A DNA stretch of 64,000 nucleotides from Pelagomonas calceolata (Eukaryota > Sar > Pelagophyceae > Pelagomonadales > Pelagomonadaceae): positions 4,526,001 through 4,590,000 of the forward strand of contig CAKKNE010000003.1 in the NCBI GenBank assembly GCA_918797485.1, read 5' to 3'. The notes below the pieces were generated by a model that was given only the letters and a program-made list of their open reading frames with translations, was not told the DNA's origin and did no database searches. This document shows positions 1 to 10,007 of the stretch, piece after piece (the stretch's first letter is position 1; each line of letters starts with the position of its first letter). Made by a program: the position numbers and the translations under genes.

Positions 1-70
1 AACAAATGTTGCAGGTCCAGCTATCCGATAACGGTACCATGGTACCACTCGGCCCTGCCCGGCCTAGATA

Positions 71-291
71 GGTAGAGAGAGAAACCTACTAGCCCTTCCT
101 ATCCTAGATATGTATCTCCCACTCTCTAATATTTGAGTCTATACATCGAGTGTCAAAAGCACTACGGTGTAACAACAGTTCACTATAAAACACTCTCGTA
201 GTCAGGTTGGCCCAGCCCTCGGCTGGTGAGCTAAGACCCTGCTACTATACCGTGACATAACGCTGCGACATACTCTTGCTAGGTTATGGGC
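71..291 (+). repeat. R1 dispersed repeat, most complete forward copy
   Basis: R1 is a repeat of about 200 bp seen in at least ten whole or partial copies between 1 and 36.5 kb. From its left end it has a block opening with AGAGAGAGAAACCTACTAG, a block ending near TCTATACATCGA, a TATA-like stretch CACTATAAAACACTCT near position 183, a small hairpin CAGCC..GGCTG, and a tail GCTGCGACATACTCTTGCTA. It could be an LTR, because the TATA-like box sits where an LTR promoter would, or a non-autonomous TIR element. It does not encode a protein. Confidence 0.75.
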
Positions 292-332
292 CCACAGGGT
301 TCTGCCTATTGACGTAGAGTGTTTTACAGTGA

Positions 333-605
333 ATGCCTAGACAAGAAAAAACACCTAAAAAGAAATCCAAAAAGAAATCACCCCAAAAGAGCGAAGAAAG
401 TGAATACCCAGCAATGGATCAAGCTGAAATGAATCGGCTCATACAAAACGCGGTCGAACACGTACAAGCTGAGCTCCAGCAGAAACACGAAGAACGTATC
501 AAAGCGCTGGAAGCAAACCGCGAAGCGCAAATCAAAGTATACATCGACTCGGAGTGTCAAAAGCACTACGGTGTAACAACAGTTCACTATAAAACACTCT
601 CGTAG
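333..605 (+). pseudogene. Lysine-rich Gag-like N-terminal fragment inside R1
   Basis: An open frame of 90 codons starts MPRQEKTPKKKSKKKSP and continues into a charged, coiled-coil-like stretch rich in Glu, Gln and Lys. After about residue 70 it runs into R1 sequence, so the last residues are not native. The bases around the start (GTTTTACAGTGAATGCC) recur in reverse near 9366-9385 and, partly, near 13787-13800. There they also precede short basic open frames. This looks like the 5' end of a retroelement Gag gene or of another transposon gene whose remainder is lost. The family assignment is inference. Confidence 0.4.
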
Positions 606-698
606 TCAGGTTGGCCCAGCCCTCGGCTGGTGAGCTAAGACCCTGCTACTCTACATAACGCTGCGACATACTCTTGCTAATAGGGGCAAAATTTAATA
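538..698 (+). repeat. R1 right half, second copy
   Basis: This repeats positions 150-280 almost exactly, from GTGTCAAAAGCACTACGG to the CTCTTGCTA tail. The left block is missing and the Gag-like fragment takes its place. At 581-604 the sequence mirrors the inverted start of the Gag-like segment at about 313-336, so the Gag-like insert is bounded by inverted copies of a sequence related to CTACGAGAGTGTTTTATAG. Confidence 0.7.
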
Positions 699-1118
699 GA
701 CGGATAGTCTACTGCGGTATGTTTCTAGTGGACTCTTGGGAGGCTAGTAGGCCGGTAGTGTTTTATGGTAGCAAAAGTGGGCTAATCGGCGACGTAATAG
801 TGTGGTTCACGTCGGTCCTCAGGCTCTAATTTTTGGGATTCGAGCCTGAGTTCCCAGCCACCGTGACTTGGCCGGCGGCGATTTTGGCCAGGGCAGCCAC
901 ATACGTACGCAGGTCCAAACTCGTACCCCTCCATGGAGCTACACACTTTATTTCCCCCTGCATCGCAATGCTCTCTCGGCCCCGCCGTTCCGACGAGGAC
1001 TTTTTCCAGCTTGGACGACGCAGACTCATATTCCGCCCAAAACATTAGTCCTTTTTCGACTATCACGAGACCCGACTCACCGGAATCCACTTTCACCAAG
1101 GTCATGCCCCTACTGCTA
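699..1118. other. Intergenic, short dispersed repeat R3, no gene recognised
   Basis: This stretch is not recognisably coding. Around 930-970 it holds a short dispersed repeat containing TATTTCCCCCTGCATCGCA, which recurs near 2219, 42640 and 53244. Around 840-890 it resembles the sequence near 22375-22420. Weak open frames on both strands have no recognisable domain. Confidence 0.5.
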
Positions 1119-2156
1119 CTATGGCTCGCTTGCGTTGGTGGCCACAAGTAACGGATACATCGCAAAGATCTCACGAAGGCGGCGGCTGAAGTCGCGCAGG
1201 ATCGGCGCGTTCCGGCGGTCGCGCGCGTAATACGCCCGCCGCATCGCCGTCCGGTTCCGTAAATCGTCGAGAACGACCCAGTTCTTGTGGCAGGAATTGA
1301 CTTGGCACGTCGGCCGTTGGTCCAGCCGCGCCAGCTTTTCGATCTTCACGTCGCGGCTGTCCGATTCCTCGATGTAACCGTGACTCACGATGACGTCGTG
1401 CGCCAAGCGAATCAAATCCTCGTAGGTTCTCTGGTGGTAGTGAACGATTGCGAGGCCCTCTGCTTCCGGTGCGGACCGGTTGTGCCAGGCATGGCTCCCG
1501 AGGTTAAAGAATCGCCGTCGGTAGCGTGCCCCACTGTAGATCTGCTTATGCACGCCCGCGCGCGACATCTTGGCATGCTCGCCGTCGGTCGGCGGGCCGC
1601 GTTGGATCGCATCGACGTCGAACGCCCACGCCGTGCGCAGCGTGTCCGAGACGCGCGCCGGCGGGAGGCCGAGCCGCGACGTCGTCACGTCGGGCGCGCG
1701 CGCGCCCTGTGCCACGTGCGCGACGAACTCGTCGGTGTCGACCTTGATGATCCAGTCGTATCGCGCCTTGATCTCGTCGATCCAGCGCGCGAGGTTGTCT
1801 TCGATGTGGTTCAGATCGACGAGGCTGTGGCGGAGGTGGATGGGATAGCTCGCCGTCACGTCCTGGAGGTGGTCTTTTTGGGCGCCCGTGCTGCCGTCGA
1901 ACACGTAAAGGTGCTCGAAACCGTACACGTGCCCGTGCCACGCGAGCCACCGCGACGCCAGCGGCCAGTCGTCCTTCGTCATAATGACGAGGGCGACCTC
2001 GGCGCGGGACGCGCACGCCGGAGCCGTCACGACCGACAGCCTGGATTGCCGACCGACCAAGATGCCCAGTCCCAGGGCGATGCCCAGTGCCGACGCTGCT
2101 ATTATTCTCCAATGGGTAATGCCTCGACACGACGACACACTGGCGGCTGCATGCAT
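1119..2156 (-). CDS. Type II membrane glycosyltransferase, GT92/GT2-like
   Basis: A 345-residue protein. The chosen start is the first Met that places a hydrophobic anchor (about residues 17-35) near the N terminus, as in Golgi type II transferases; the frame is open further upstream, but those residues come from repeat DNA. The lumenal part begins AEVALVIMTKDDWPLASRWL, typical of the GT92/Glyco_tranf_2_4 group, followed by HLYVFDGST. The metal-binding acidic motif is DTDEF at about 140-144. HYHQRTYEDL and the Cys pair near the C terminus are also typical of this group. The likely role is transfer of a sugar from a nucleotide-sugar to a secreted glycan; donor and acceptor cannot be read from sequence. 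No intron. R1 sequence lies about 130 bp upstream. Confidence 0.75.
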   Translation of the reverse strand: MHAAASVSSCRGITHWRIIAASALGIALGLGILVGRQSRLSVVTAPACASRAEVALVIMTKDDWPLASRWLAWHGHVYGFEHLYVFDGSTGAQKDHLQDVTASYPIHLRHSLVDLNHIEDNLARWIDEIKARYDWIIKVDTDEFVAHVAQGARAPDVTTSRLGLPPARVSDTLRTAWAFDVDAIQRGPPTDGEHAKMSRAGVHKQIYSGARYRRRFFNLGSHAWHNRSAPEAEGLAIVHYHQRTYEDLIRLAHDVIVSHGYIEESDSRDVKIEKLARLDQRPTCQVNSCHKNWVVLDDLRNRTAMRRAYYARDRRNAPILRDFSRRLREIFAMYPLLVATNASEP

Positions 2157-2284
2157 CGTTCTTTTAAACCGTCGAGATGATGAATATATCCCCAAAAGGC
2201 ACACGGAGCTCCACACTCTGTTTCCCCCTGCATCGCAAAAATGGACGCTCGTGTCCAGGGGGAATAGAGAAACCCTGGTAGCGT

Positions 2285-2677
2285 AAGAGTATGTCGCAGC
2301 GTTATGTAGAGTAGCAGGGTCCCAGCACACCAGCCAAAGGCTGTGCCTACCTACGGTACCTCACGGTACCTACGGTACCTAACTACGAGAGTGTTTTATA
2401 GCAAATTGATACATCGTAGTGCAACGTAGAGAGAAACCTACTAGCCCTCCCTACCCTAGATATGTATCTCCCACTCTCTAAATTTGAGTCTATACATCGA
2501 GTGTCTATCGCACTACGGTGTAAACACAATTCAAGTTCAACTTGAAGTTTGCTATAAAACACTCTCCGAGGCTCGTACTACTAGTAGTAGTTCGGTTGGC
2601 CCAGCCTTTGGCTGGTGAGCTACGAGCCTGTAGGACCCTGCTACTTTACATAACGCTACGACATACTCTTGCTAAGG
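2285..2677. repeat. Two R1 copies head to head
   Basis: A reverse, truncated R1 copy (about 2285-2420) abuts a forward copy (about 2428-2677), making an inverted pair. The reverse copy carries an inserted run of TACGGTACC units at 2343-2382. The forward copy has insertions of its own (AAGTTCAACTTGAAG near 2532; CTACTAGTAGTAG near 2578). Just beyond, 2698-2722 is a tandem GGTACC palindrome array. Confidence 0.7.
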
Positions 2678-2850
2678 TCAACCGTGACTGGTGCAGGGTA
2701 CCGGTACCGGTACCGGTACCGTAGGTATCAAATAAGTTACATCGGTGCACGGGTTTTTGCCGTAGTCTTTTTGCAATTGCACCCAACATGCGGACCGCGG
2801 GGACACTCCTCTTGGCAGTTTTTTACGCCTCACCAGCGGCACATTTCTAA

Positions 2851-4315
2851 ATGCGCATCGCTCCCCTCGTCGCACTCCTTCTTCCCGGCTGCCGCGGCGG
2901 TGGCAAGGCCTCCAAGGCGCTGCTGCGGCAGTTCTGCGCGCGCGGCCTGCTCGCGGTGGACGATAGGCGTGGCGACGCGTGCGTCGATGCAGCGGGCACA
3001 TTCGCGGGCTGCCCGCCGGGCTGCGCGGCGACGACGCGAGGCGGCGGCGGCGCGCGCTGTGTTCACAAGAAACGTCCCTGCGTGGCGCCGGCGCGGACGG
3101 CGTGCGCGCGCGACGGCTGGTGGCTCGAGCAAAGCGACGAGGCGGCGCGCGGCGACGTGTGCCGCAAGCCCGGCGGCGGCTTCGAGTGCCCCGCCGACTG
3201 CGAAAAGCGGAACGCGACGTGCGTCGGCGGCGACAGACGGCCCTGCCGGTCGGCGGCGCGGCCGCCCCGGCGCGCGTGCGCCGATTGCGCCGAGGCGTGG
3301 GACGCGCCGCTCACGGCGGGACCGGCGCTCGCGCGGCGCGTCGACGCGGAGTTCGTCGTGAGCCACTGCGGCTACGACCTGAGGTGGCTCGCCGACGCGA
3401 TGGCGGAGCTGCGCGCCTGCGGCGTCGACGTCCGGCGCACGACCGTCTACTCCAAGTGCGGCCGGCCGCCGCGCAACGCGCCGAACGGGTCGATCCTCGA
3501 GACGCTGCCGAACGTCGGGCGCTGCGACCACGCCTACGCGATGCACGCGGCGCGGCGGTACGACCGCCTCGAGCCGCTGGTCTTCTTCCTCAAGGACTCG
3601 TCGCGCTACGGGTCGCGCGCGGACTACCGCCGGCTCAACGTTGGCCTCTGCGGCGTCGCGCGCGCCGCGGCGGGGCCCGTCGGCTTTGGCTGCGGCCGCC
3701 GGCCCTACGTCGACGGCTCCGCGTACCACTGGGCGCCCGCGCTGCTCGCCTACAGCCTCATCGAGGTCCACGCGCACGCGTGGGACCAGGCGGCGCGGCC
3801 CGCGGCGGCGTTGGACTTCTTTGGGCCGTTCCCGACGCTGGGCGCGCTCCTCGCGGCGACACCTGGCGTCCTGCGCGCTGACGAGCTCCAGCGACGCGCC
3901 GTCGTGCCCGTCTGCTACGGCGGCACGTTCGCCGCAGTGTGGATATCATTGAGCGCGTAGTGACCCTTTCGCCACGACGCCATCGACGAAGGCACCGTAA
4001 TTTTAAGTTCCGCACAGGTTTGCCGCGCGCCGGGCCTCCGTCCGCCGCCGCGCCCGCGCCGCCTACGCGGCGCTCGCGGCGCGCCTTACGCGTGGCGACA
4101 ATATCATGGAGGGTTCCATGGTCGAGAGGCTCTGGGCAGCGCTCCTCGCGCCGCGGCACCCCGACCCGCACGCGCGGGCCCGGCACCTCTGCGCTGCCAC
4201 GCGCCACTTCGCCCGGCCCCACGGGTATGCCGGCATGCTCGTCGGCTGCAGCTGCTCGGCGCCCCGGGGGGACTTGCGGACCTGCGCCGCGAGGCATTCG
4301 CGCGTGGCGACGTAG
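2851..4315 (+). CDS. Secreted cysteine-rich DUF3431-like protein, two exons
   Basis: Exons 2851-3926 and 4018-4315 encode 457 residues. A short signal peptide (MRIAPLVALLLPG) is followed by two copies of a cysteine-rich repeat (GDACVDAAG..CPPGC and GDVCRKPGG..ECPADC, each ending in PC). A DUF3431-like domain follows: EFVVSHCGYDLRWL near 168 and LPNVGRCDHAYAMHAARR near 219, then FFLKDSS. DUF3431 is thought to have a glycosyltransferase-like fold. The same architecture opens the large protein at 32533-35682. The exon join was fixed by that paralogue: joining after GGCAC and resuming at GTTTGCC gives GGTFAARRASVRRRARAAYA, which aligns with GGAFGAGREAIRRTPAATYA. Without splicing the frame stops at 3958. 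Confidence 0.7.
3927..4017 (+). mobile_element. Introner-type intron, 91 bp, GT-AG
   Basis: The intron begins with the duplicated target GTTCGCCG, and the downstream exon begins with the nearly identical GTTTGCCG. The element between has degenerate terminal inverted repeats, CAGTGTGGATATCA at the left and AAGTTCCGCACAG at the right. It is the shortest copy in the window and keeps only a trace of the internal CGCCATCGACG motif seen in longer copies. The donor lies in the target duplication; the acceptor AG is the last two bases of the element. Confidence 0.75.
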
Positions 4316-4448
4316 TTTGGTGTGTACTTGGTCTTTTCATACTAGTAGATGACTCCCTGCTCTTCCCCTCTCTTTTTCTTGGGATATTTCTTCCTTAATA
4401 GCGTCGTGCCGATGTTAAGGAGTTGTGCGTCCTTTGGCGAGAGAGATA

Positions 4449-4535
4449 TGAAGTAGAGCCCATTTTGCATCAAAACGGACGCTCACGGGAAAACCCGTTC
4501 GCTAACCGTTTGGATGCAAAATGAGCTCTACTTCA
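4449..4535. repeat. Hairpin element H1
   Basis: Inverted arms starting TGAAGTAGAGC and ending GCTCTACTTCA pair over about 30 bp with few mismatches. The inner part, CATCAAAACGGACG followed by CACGGGAAAACCCG, matches the reverse complement of the inner part of hairpin H3 at 52605-52709. The outer arms of H1 and H3 are unrelated. Confidence 0.75.
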
Positions 4536-4640
4536 ATTATATTACGACCGAAATCCATGGTTCTGGGTGGCCGATTTTGGGGGTCTAATGATTTCTAGTA
4601 TATTTCATGACTAGGGGGGTATTTCGAATATATAGTTGAG

Positions 4641-4704
4641 TTAGACCCGCCACGTCATCAAAACGGTTCACTGCGTTCACCGTTTAGACGCGTGGCGAGT
4701 CTAA
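4641..4704. repeat. Hairpin element H2
   Basis: The arms TTAGACCCGCCACG and CGTGGCGAGTCTAA pair. The inner stem CATCAAAACGG / CCGTTTAGACG is the same core as in H1 and H3. The loop is short and contains TTCACTGCGTTCA. Confidence 0.7.
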
Positions 4705-5050
4705 CCACGTAATCATATTAGATTACGCTTATATTATAATTTTCACGACAGTTTCAATATATTTAAACCTTCGATAATTTTGCACGCACAAGATCTTATA
4801 ATCATTCCGCCAAGATTCCGATTAAACTTCAATAAGATCTTGGAGTTCATCAAGGGGATAGATTTGATGATGATGACACTTTGGCCATAAAATTCACCAC
4901 ATCCTGCATCAACTTCAAGAAACTGTTGGGTGGTAGAGCGTCCTCGAGGCCGTGGGCTTGGCCCCGCCGCCGATGGTTCGGGGGCGAGGTGTTGTTAACG
5001 GTCTTTTGGGAACTAACACCTTGGACTCATGCGGTAAAACCCGTAGCTAA

Positions 5051-5287
5051 GCGAAAACAGTCCCACGCCCTAGCGCGACCTCGCAGGACCACGCGGCCGC
5101 CCTGCTCAAGAATCGCCTTTACCGTCGCTGGGGCATCAAGACCGCGCGCGAGTACGCCCGGATCAAGATCGACGGCCTCCGGCTCGTCGGCGGCAACCCG
5201 GACTTCACCAACGCGCCCGGGCACGGCAACGACGACACACGCTTCTACGACCGGCAGCAAGCTTACGTACACGCTCGCGGGGGATAG
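5051..5287 (+). pseudogene. Copied C-terminal gene fragment F1, copy 1
   Basis: An open frame without a start codon encodes about 78 residues: SQDHAAALLKNRLYRRWG, then IKTAREYARIKIDGLRLVGG and NPDFTNAPGHG, ending in TAG. From 5115 on it is almost identical to 24608-24795. The few differences include one third-position silent change and two conservative replacements, which favours past coding on this strand. Product not recognised. It looks like the last exon of a gene carried to new places together with its 3' flank. Confidence 0.45.
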
Positions 5288-5470
5288 CTCCCCCGACACC
5301 CCTCCCTAGGCGCCTGACTATAGGTATTTGAAACCCATCGTGGCGCCGCCGGCCGGCCTGTCGGCGCGTGCGCACTCCTCGTGGTGGGATTTGTGGTAGT
5401 GAGGTGGTAGTCAGCTCTGCATGCCTAGGGCCCAACTTGGATAGATGGACAGCTTGAACTAAGACTTTTC
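5288..5470. other. Intergenic 3' flank
   Basis: The short gap between fragment F1 and the stop codon of the minus-strand gene. Nothing is recognised beyond the start of the flank shared with 24780-24795. Confidence 0.5.
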
Positions 5471-8101
5471 TTATTGCATTGAGCGCCGCGCCCGCTTTCG
5501 GCTTCGCACGAGGAGCGCGCACGCGAGGCCGGCTGCGATGCCCGCGACTCCGCGTGCTCGCGAGAAGACACTCGGTCGATCTCCGCCGCGGCGGATGTAG
5601 GCCATAACCTCGTCGCCGTGCCGCCTGGAGGCGAGGGCGCACAAGGCCGAATTTTTGCGCGATCGTTCGTACCGCCGCGAGCGCGTGATGTGCGCAAATT
5701 GTGCGCCGGCGTCTGCCTCGGCGAGGAAGACGGCGCTCGTCGCCGTCGCCTCCTGCTCGTCGGGGCCCCGCAGCGTCCAGGAGGCGTAGGGAAAGGCGAG
5801 CTGGTCGCGGCGGTGTCCCCAGCGGCGGTATTCGTCAAACCAGGCGCAGCCGAGCGCCGAACTCTCGTTCCGGTAGAGGTCGCGGAGGTGCCATTCGCCC
5901 TCAGCCAGCGGCGCGTCGCGCGGCAGGCCCGCCGCAGCGTACGCGCGGAGCTGGCTCAGCGCGGCATCCGAAGCAAGGCCCAGCAAGTGGACGCACCGCG
6001 CCTCTTCGTGCGGCGTCCCGCGAGCCGGGTGCCGCGGCGACGTCCACGCGGAACCGCGAGCGAGCAGCTCGTCGTGCAGCAGGCGCCACGTCCACTCGAG
6101 CGTGCTCGGGTGAAGCTTGGCGTCGAAGTAGAGCAGATACCGCGCGTTCGGGACGAAGCGGTGCGCGAGCATCTTCGGAATGCGGGTGTTCTGGGCGGCC
6201 GTCGCGAACGGTTGAAGTGCCTTCGGGACACGCACGACGCGCCACGGTCCGTGGTCAACGCTGTGGCACCGCCGGGCGCCGTGCATCGCGGCGATGCGGC
6301 GAGCCGCCGCGAAGTCGACGAGTGCGATCCAGCAGCTCGCCGCGCCCAGCCTATTCTCGAATTCTAGCAGCCGCGCGTGCTTGGGTTCCAGCGTTTTAAG
6401 GTGCTCCAGCGAGTCGATAGAACCAAAGAGCGCCGTGACGACGGCAAGCGTGCAGCGCCGCCCGCCCGCGGCCGCCGGCGCGTCGAGCGGCGGGTTGATC
6501 GACGAAAATGAGAGGCTTCCCGAGCACTCGCCGTCCCGCGCGCCGTCGCCTGGCGTGTTGCCCAGTTTCGCCCTCAGCGACGCCCTCAGCGACGATCTCA
6601 GCTCCCCCGTGTCCGTGATGTCCTCGACGACGTAGATCTCCCCGGTCGTTGGATTCCGGTGCACGCCGCGCTCGGCGACGACTTGAACCACGCGCGCGCA
6701 CGAGATCCGCCGGAAGCCGCGCGACACGACCGCCTGGATTTGCGTTGATTCAACAAACGCCGCGTGCCGCGCGTCCGCTTTGTCGAGGTCGAGGCAGACG
6801 CTCGGCATGAGGTGCGAGCAGTCCTCGCAATGTCCGAAGCTGTGAACCGCAAGGCTCGAGCCCGCGCGTGGTGGTGGTAGGCACGCGGCCAGCCCCGCGC
6901 CGAAGGCGGCGTGCGCCGCAACGACGTCGCGGCACAGCCTGGAAAGCGCCGCGTCCGTCCGACGCCGCGCGTCGTGGGGGAACGTGAGCGCGAAGATCAG
7001 GCCGAGCCGGTCGGCGACGTCGACGTCGAGCATGAGCGAATCGCGGCCCTCGGCGCGTCGCGCGAGCGCGACGAGCGCCGAGAAAGACGAAAACTGCGTG
7101 CCGACGAACACGGCGGCGCGGAGACCGAGCTCGAAGTCGACCTGGCCCTTGACGTCGTCGCCGCCGTCGGGCCCGGATGCCAGCGCCTCATCGACGTTCC
7201 CCAACGTCGCCTTGGCGTGCAGGCTAAAGCGCGGGCAGCTTCGATGCTTCCGAAGGTCGGCGTCGATTGCCCTGATGCGCGCGCGGTCCGCCTCGCCCAA
7301 GACGAAGACGTCGAGCGTCTTCAACGACGACCGACCGCGCGCGACACCAGCCAGCGCCGTGCACGCAGCGCGCGCGTACGCGCGCGCGTCGAGGCCATGC
7401 GCGCTCCGCACAAAGTCCTCGTCCGCGCGCCAGTGGATCGCGACGGCCGCGTGCTCCTTCGCGCGCCCGGTCGCCGCCGCGAGGCGCCGTGAGACCTCGT
7501 GCGCGGCGCGACGGATGCGCCGCGCCGATGAAAACGCCGCGTTGACGCTCGTCAGGAGGTCGAGGCTCCGGCGCGTGTCAACCACGAGCTTGGTGCAGCA
7601 GTCCTCCTCGCCGCCCAGCGACCAGACGCCGCCCCGAAGGTCGTAGCGCCGCGCGACGTCGCCGCCGGGCCCGAGCTGCGACGCGGTCGTCGGCCAGAGC
7701 GCGCCGGCGAGCTCCGGCGCGCGCCCCTCGCTGCGCGTGTCGACGACGCAGACGCCCGCCCTTCGGAGGCCCTCTACCACCCTCTCACGATCGTAGACGG
7801 CGTCGAACGGGACCGTGCCTTCGTAGTCCTGGTAGCAGCCTGCGCGGTAGCCGCACCGCCGCCGCGTTCGGAGAAAGGAAGGCAGCTCGACAGCCGCGCC
7901 GAGCAGCGCCGCGATAACCGCGTCCTGGACGATGCGCATCCGCTGGTTGTTCAGGCCCTTGCGCACCGCCGGAATTCGGACGACGCCGCTCACGCCTGCA
8001 CCGCAGGTTGTTGCGGCGTGGTAGGCCGGCGCAACGGCCGGGCAGGCGGGCGACGGCGCCGCTGCGGCAGCCGCCGCCAGCGTAAAGAACACCGGCCCCA
8101 T
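5471..8101 (-). CDS. O-fucosyltransferase-like and DUF616 fusion, membrane anchored
   Basis: 876 residues, no intron. A signal peptide is followed by an O-fucosyltransferase-type (GT-B) domain: GLNNQR at 49-54 and AIHWRADEDF at 221-230, the HxRxD/E signature that binds GDP-fucose in this superfamily. A second domain (about 545-790) has the DUF616 pattern: TALFGSIDSLEHL, then NTRIPKMLAHRFVPNARYLL, YFDAKL, and WFDEYRRWGHRRDQLAFPYA. DUF616 includes plant glycosyltransferases such as MUCI70. A C-terminal transmembrane helix (about 845-862) with a basic tail suggests a lumenal body held by a C-terminal anchor. Two transferases in one chain suggest consecutive sugar additions. The last 60 codons are copied at 28770-28955. 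Confidence 0.75.
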   Translation of the reverse strand: MGPVFFTLAAAAAAAPSPACPAVAPAYHAATTCGAGVSGVVRIPAVRKGLNNQRMRIVQDAVIAALLGAAVELPSFLRTRRRCGYRAGCYQDYEGTVPFDAVYDRERVVEGLRRAGVCVVDTRSEGRAPELAGALWPTTASQLGPGGDVARRYDLRGGVWSLGGEEDCCTKLVVDTRRSLDLLTSVNAAFSSARRIRRAAHEVSRRLAAATGRAKEHAAVAIHWRADEDFVRSAHGLDARAYARAACTALAGVARGRSSLKTLDVFVLGEADRARIRAIDADLRKHRSCPRFSLHAKATLGNVDEALASGPDGGDDVKGQVDFELGLRAAVFVGTQFSSFSALVALARRAEGRDSLMLDVDVADRLGLIFALTFPHDARRRTDAALSRLCRDVVAAHAAFGAGLAACLPPPRAGSSLAVHSFGHCEDCSHLMPSVCLDLDKADARHAAFVESTQIQAVVSRGFRRISCARVVQVVAERGVHRNPTTGEIYVVEDITDTGELRSSLRASLRAKLGNTPGDGARDGECSGSLSFSSINPPLDAPAAAGGRRCTLAVVTALFGSIDSLEHLKTLEPKHARLLEFENRLGAASCWIALVDFAAARRIAAMHGARRCHSVDHGPWRVVRVPKALQPFATAAQNTRIPKMLAHRFVPNARYLLYFDAKLHPSTLEWTWRLLHDELLARGSAWTSPRHPARGTPHEEARCVHLLGLASDAALSQLRAYAAAGLPRDAPLAEGEWHLRDLYRNESSALGCAWFDEYRRWGHRRDQLAFPYASWTLRGPDEQEATATSAVFLAEADAGAQFAHITRSRRYERSRKNSALCALASRRHGDEVMAYIRRGGDRPSVFSRARGVAGIAAGLACALLVRSRKRARRSMQ

Positions 8102-9360
8102 CTGGGCAATAATTAAATAGGCCGTGGGCAGCCCCTGCCTCTAGACTAGAATACTAGAATGCCTACGCGAGTCCCCTGCGCGAGCGCTGGACGTCGGATC
8201 CGCTTTGTTGCGTTCCTCGTGTACTCTGATGCATCTGTGCCGCTTGGCGCAGCCCCGGAGGCGCTGCGTGCGTTGTGAGAGGCCTAAGTGCACCTAGGCT
8301 CATCGGAGCCAGTTTTCGCCGGCGGCGCGCGTTTCCGCCGCCCGCGACCCTCCCCCGGCGTCCACCGAGTCGCGGCGGCCGGGCCACAGGCCGGCGGTGC
8401 TCCACGGCTCGGTTTCTTCGACTTGCGCGGCAACGAATTGGTTGCATATACCCGCTGCGCGCAGGCCTCCTCGCGGCGCGTTGAACCTCGCCGGCGCCGG
8501 CGGCCAGTCCGAGCCCGAAACAAAGACAAGAGACATTCTTGCATCTTGATGGCGGGTCGAGCCCGGAACACGGACGGCACCCATCCTCGGGCATCGAGTG
8601 GTGCGCGTTCGGTGGTATCCGGCCCGTTTCCTGAAGTTTTGCCGCCGGCATGGCGGCGAGCCTCATTTGCCTGCGACCGGACCGACCCTACGGAGCTCGC
8701 GGAACTACTCGTCGGTCTCGACCTAGGAGGCGTCGGGGACGGCGGCATGCCGCCCCTCGCAACCTTCGTCGGGCCGGCCGAGCTTTCGTAGGCCCTCCGA
8801 ATCGCCGGGGCATCCATTGAACCCATTAGTTCCGTTCCGACGAGTTATTGTCAAGGGTCGTCTGGGCTGGGTCGGAGCCGAGCTCCCCACCAAAAAATAT
8901 GTGTCGAGGGCATGCCCTCAATCATTGTCAAAGGCCTGGTGTGCGAGGGCATCTCTCTCAGCACTTGATTTCCGGCTCGTCGTAAAAGAGGAGCCAGCGG
9001 CCAGTTCCACATCCTGACGGGGGTCGTCCCAAAAAGAGGGGGGGGGCGTGCGAGTCCATGCGACTCAGCCCTTGCGTCCTAGTCCAGCCGGACGGGTGGG
9101 CCCGGGGGGAGCGGGAGGGGTACGGGGAACCCTGCGACGTAACTAGCCTGAGCCTAGTAGTAAGTAGTAAAGTGAACTTGGTGCACCACAGAGCCACTTT
9201 TAGCCTGTCCCGCCATAGCTTTTTGTACGATTACCGGCGGCTGCTCGTCTAGATACCTGACCACGTTTGGTTAGATAGGGTTCGTTACGGATCCGAGTCC
9301 CCGGCCCGGGGCCGCGGCGGCCGCTCGTACATTAAGCAAACCATCTGTTTTGGTTTTCTA
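8102..9360. other. Intergenic, GC-rich, no gene supported
   Basis: 8160-8830 is GC-rich and open on both strands for up to 180 codons, but the translations are Arg/Pro/Ala-rich without a recognisable domain, and neither strand is convincing. 8830-9360 shows no gene; it has a run of G at 9040-9047. Confidence 0.5.
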
Positions 9361-9808
9361 CCGCTTCTAGGCATTCACTGTAAAAACACTCTTCCGAGTC
9401 GTCAGTAGGCGCCGGCGGAACGTTCAAATTATCTATAGTATGATAGTACTAGTACCTACGGTACTACCATGGTACCTACGGTACCTACGGTACCTACGGT
9501 ACCGTGACTACTAGAGAGAGAAACCTACTAGCCCTTCCTACCCTAGATATGTATCTCCCACTCTCTAATATTTGAGTCTATACATCGAGTGTCAAAAGCA
9601 CTACGGACGGTCCATTTGAAGGAGTTTACTGACTTTCCGAAAAAGGACGAGAAGGATCCAACAACAGTATTTACGGATATTCATTTCGAGAAGAAGTCTG
9701 TTGCTTATGAAGCCTATCACTTGTCACATGGACTTTGCCTGTGAATAGACTGAGTTGATACATCCTCTAGTGGAAGCGCATCTAGTGGACGCTCGCGTCC
9801 AGGGGGAG
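9361..9808. repeat. R1 left block with a foreign insert
   Basis: At 9366-9396 lies a reverse copy of the Gag-like start and its flank. 9452-9505 is an array of TACGGTACC units. 9509-9605 is the left part of R1 up to GTGTCAAAAGCACTACGG. The usual continuation is then replaced by about 165 bp of unrelated sequence. That insert has an open frame to 9743 reading TVHLKEFTDFPKKDEKDPTT and on to HLSHGLCL. This fragment was not recognised. Confidence 0.6.
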
Positions 9809-10007
9809 TAGAGAGAGAAACCTACTAGCCCTTCCTACCCTAGATATGTATCTCCCACTCTCTAATATTTGAGTCTATACATCGAGTGTCAAAAGCACTA
9901 CGGTGTAACAACAGTTCACTATAAAACACTCTTGCAGTCAGGCCTATCAGCTCTAAGCTGGTTAGCTAGGACCCTGCTACTTACATAACGCTGCGACATA
10001 CTCTTGC
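9808..10007 (+). repeat. R1, complete forward copy
   Basis: An uninterrupted copy from AGAGAGAGAAACCTACTAG to CTCTTGCTAA, closely matching 71-291. It contains the TATA-like ACTATAAAACACT. Confidence 0.75.

Larger units (their letters stand above)
4316..5050. other. AT-rich intergenic region with two hairpin elements
   Basis: No gene recognised. It contains hairpins at 4449-4535 and 4641-4704, listed separately, and an AT-rich stretch at 4710-4830 that contrasts with the GC-rich genes on both sides. Confidence 0.6.

Noticed and set aside
782-1174. A minus-strand frame of 130 codons with ordinary-looking composition
   Set aside because: Part of it is the dispersed R3 repeat, which gives the same peptide-like piece (CDAGGN) at 2205-2240. 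No domain is visible.
1287-2180. A 297-codon frame opposite the GT92-like gene
   Set aside because: Shadow of the real gene. The minus strand has the anchor and the DTDEF motif in the correct order.
2830-3777. A 315-codon minus-strand frame opposite the DUF3431 gene
   Set aside because: Codon-shadow of a GC-rich gene. The plus strand has the paralogue at 32533 and the cysteine-repeat pattern.
8163-8826. Open frames of 160-180 codons on both strands
   Set aside because: The translations are Arg/Pro/Ala-rich with no motif, and the openness is explained by GC-rich DNA with few stop codons. No strand preference could be shown.
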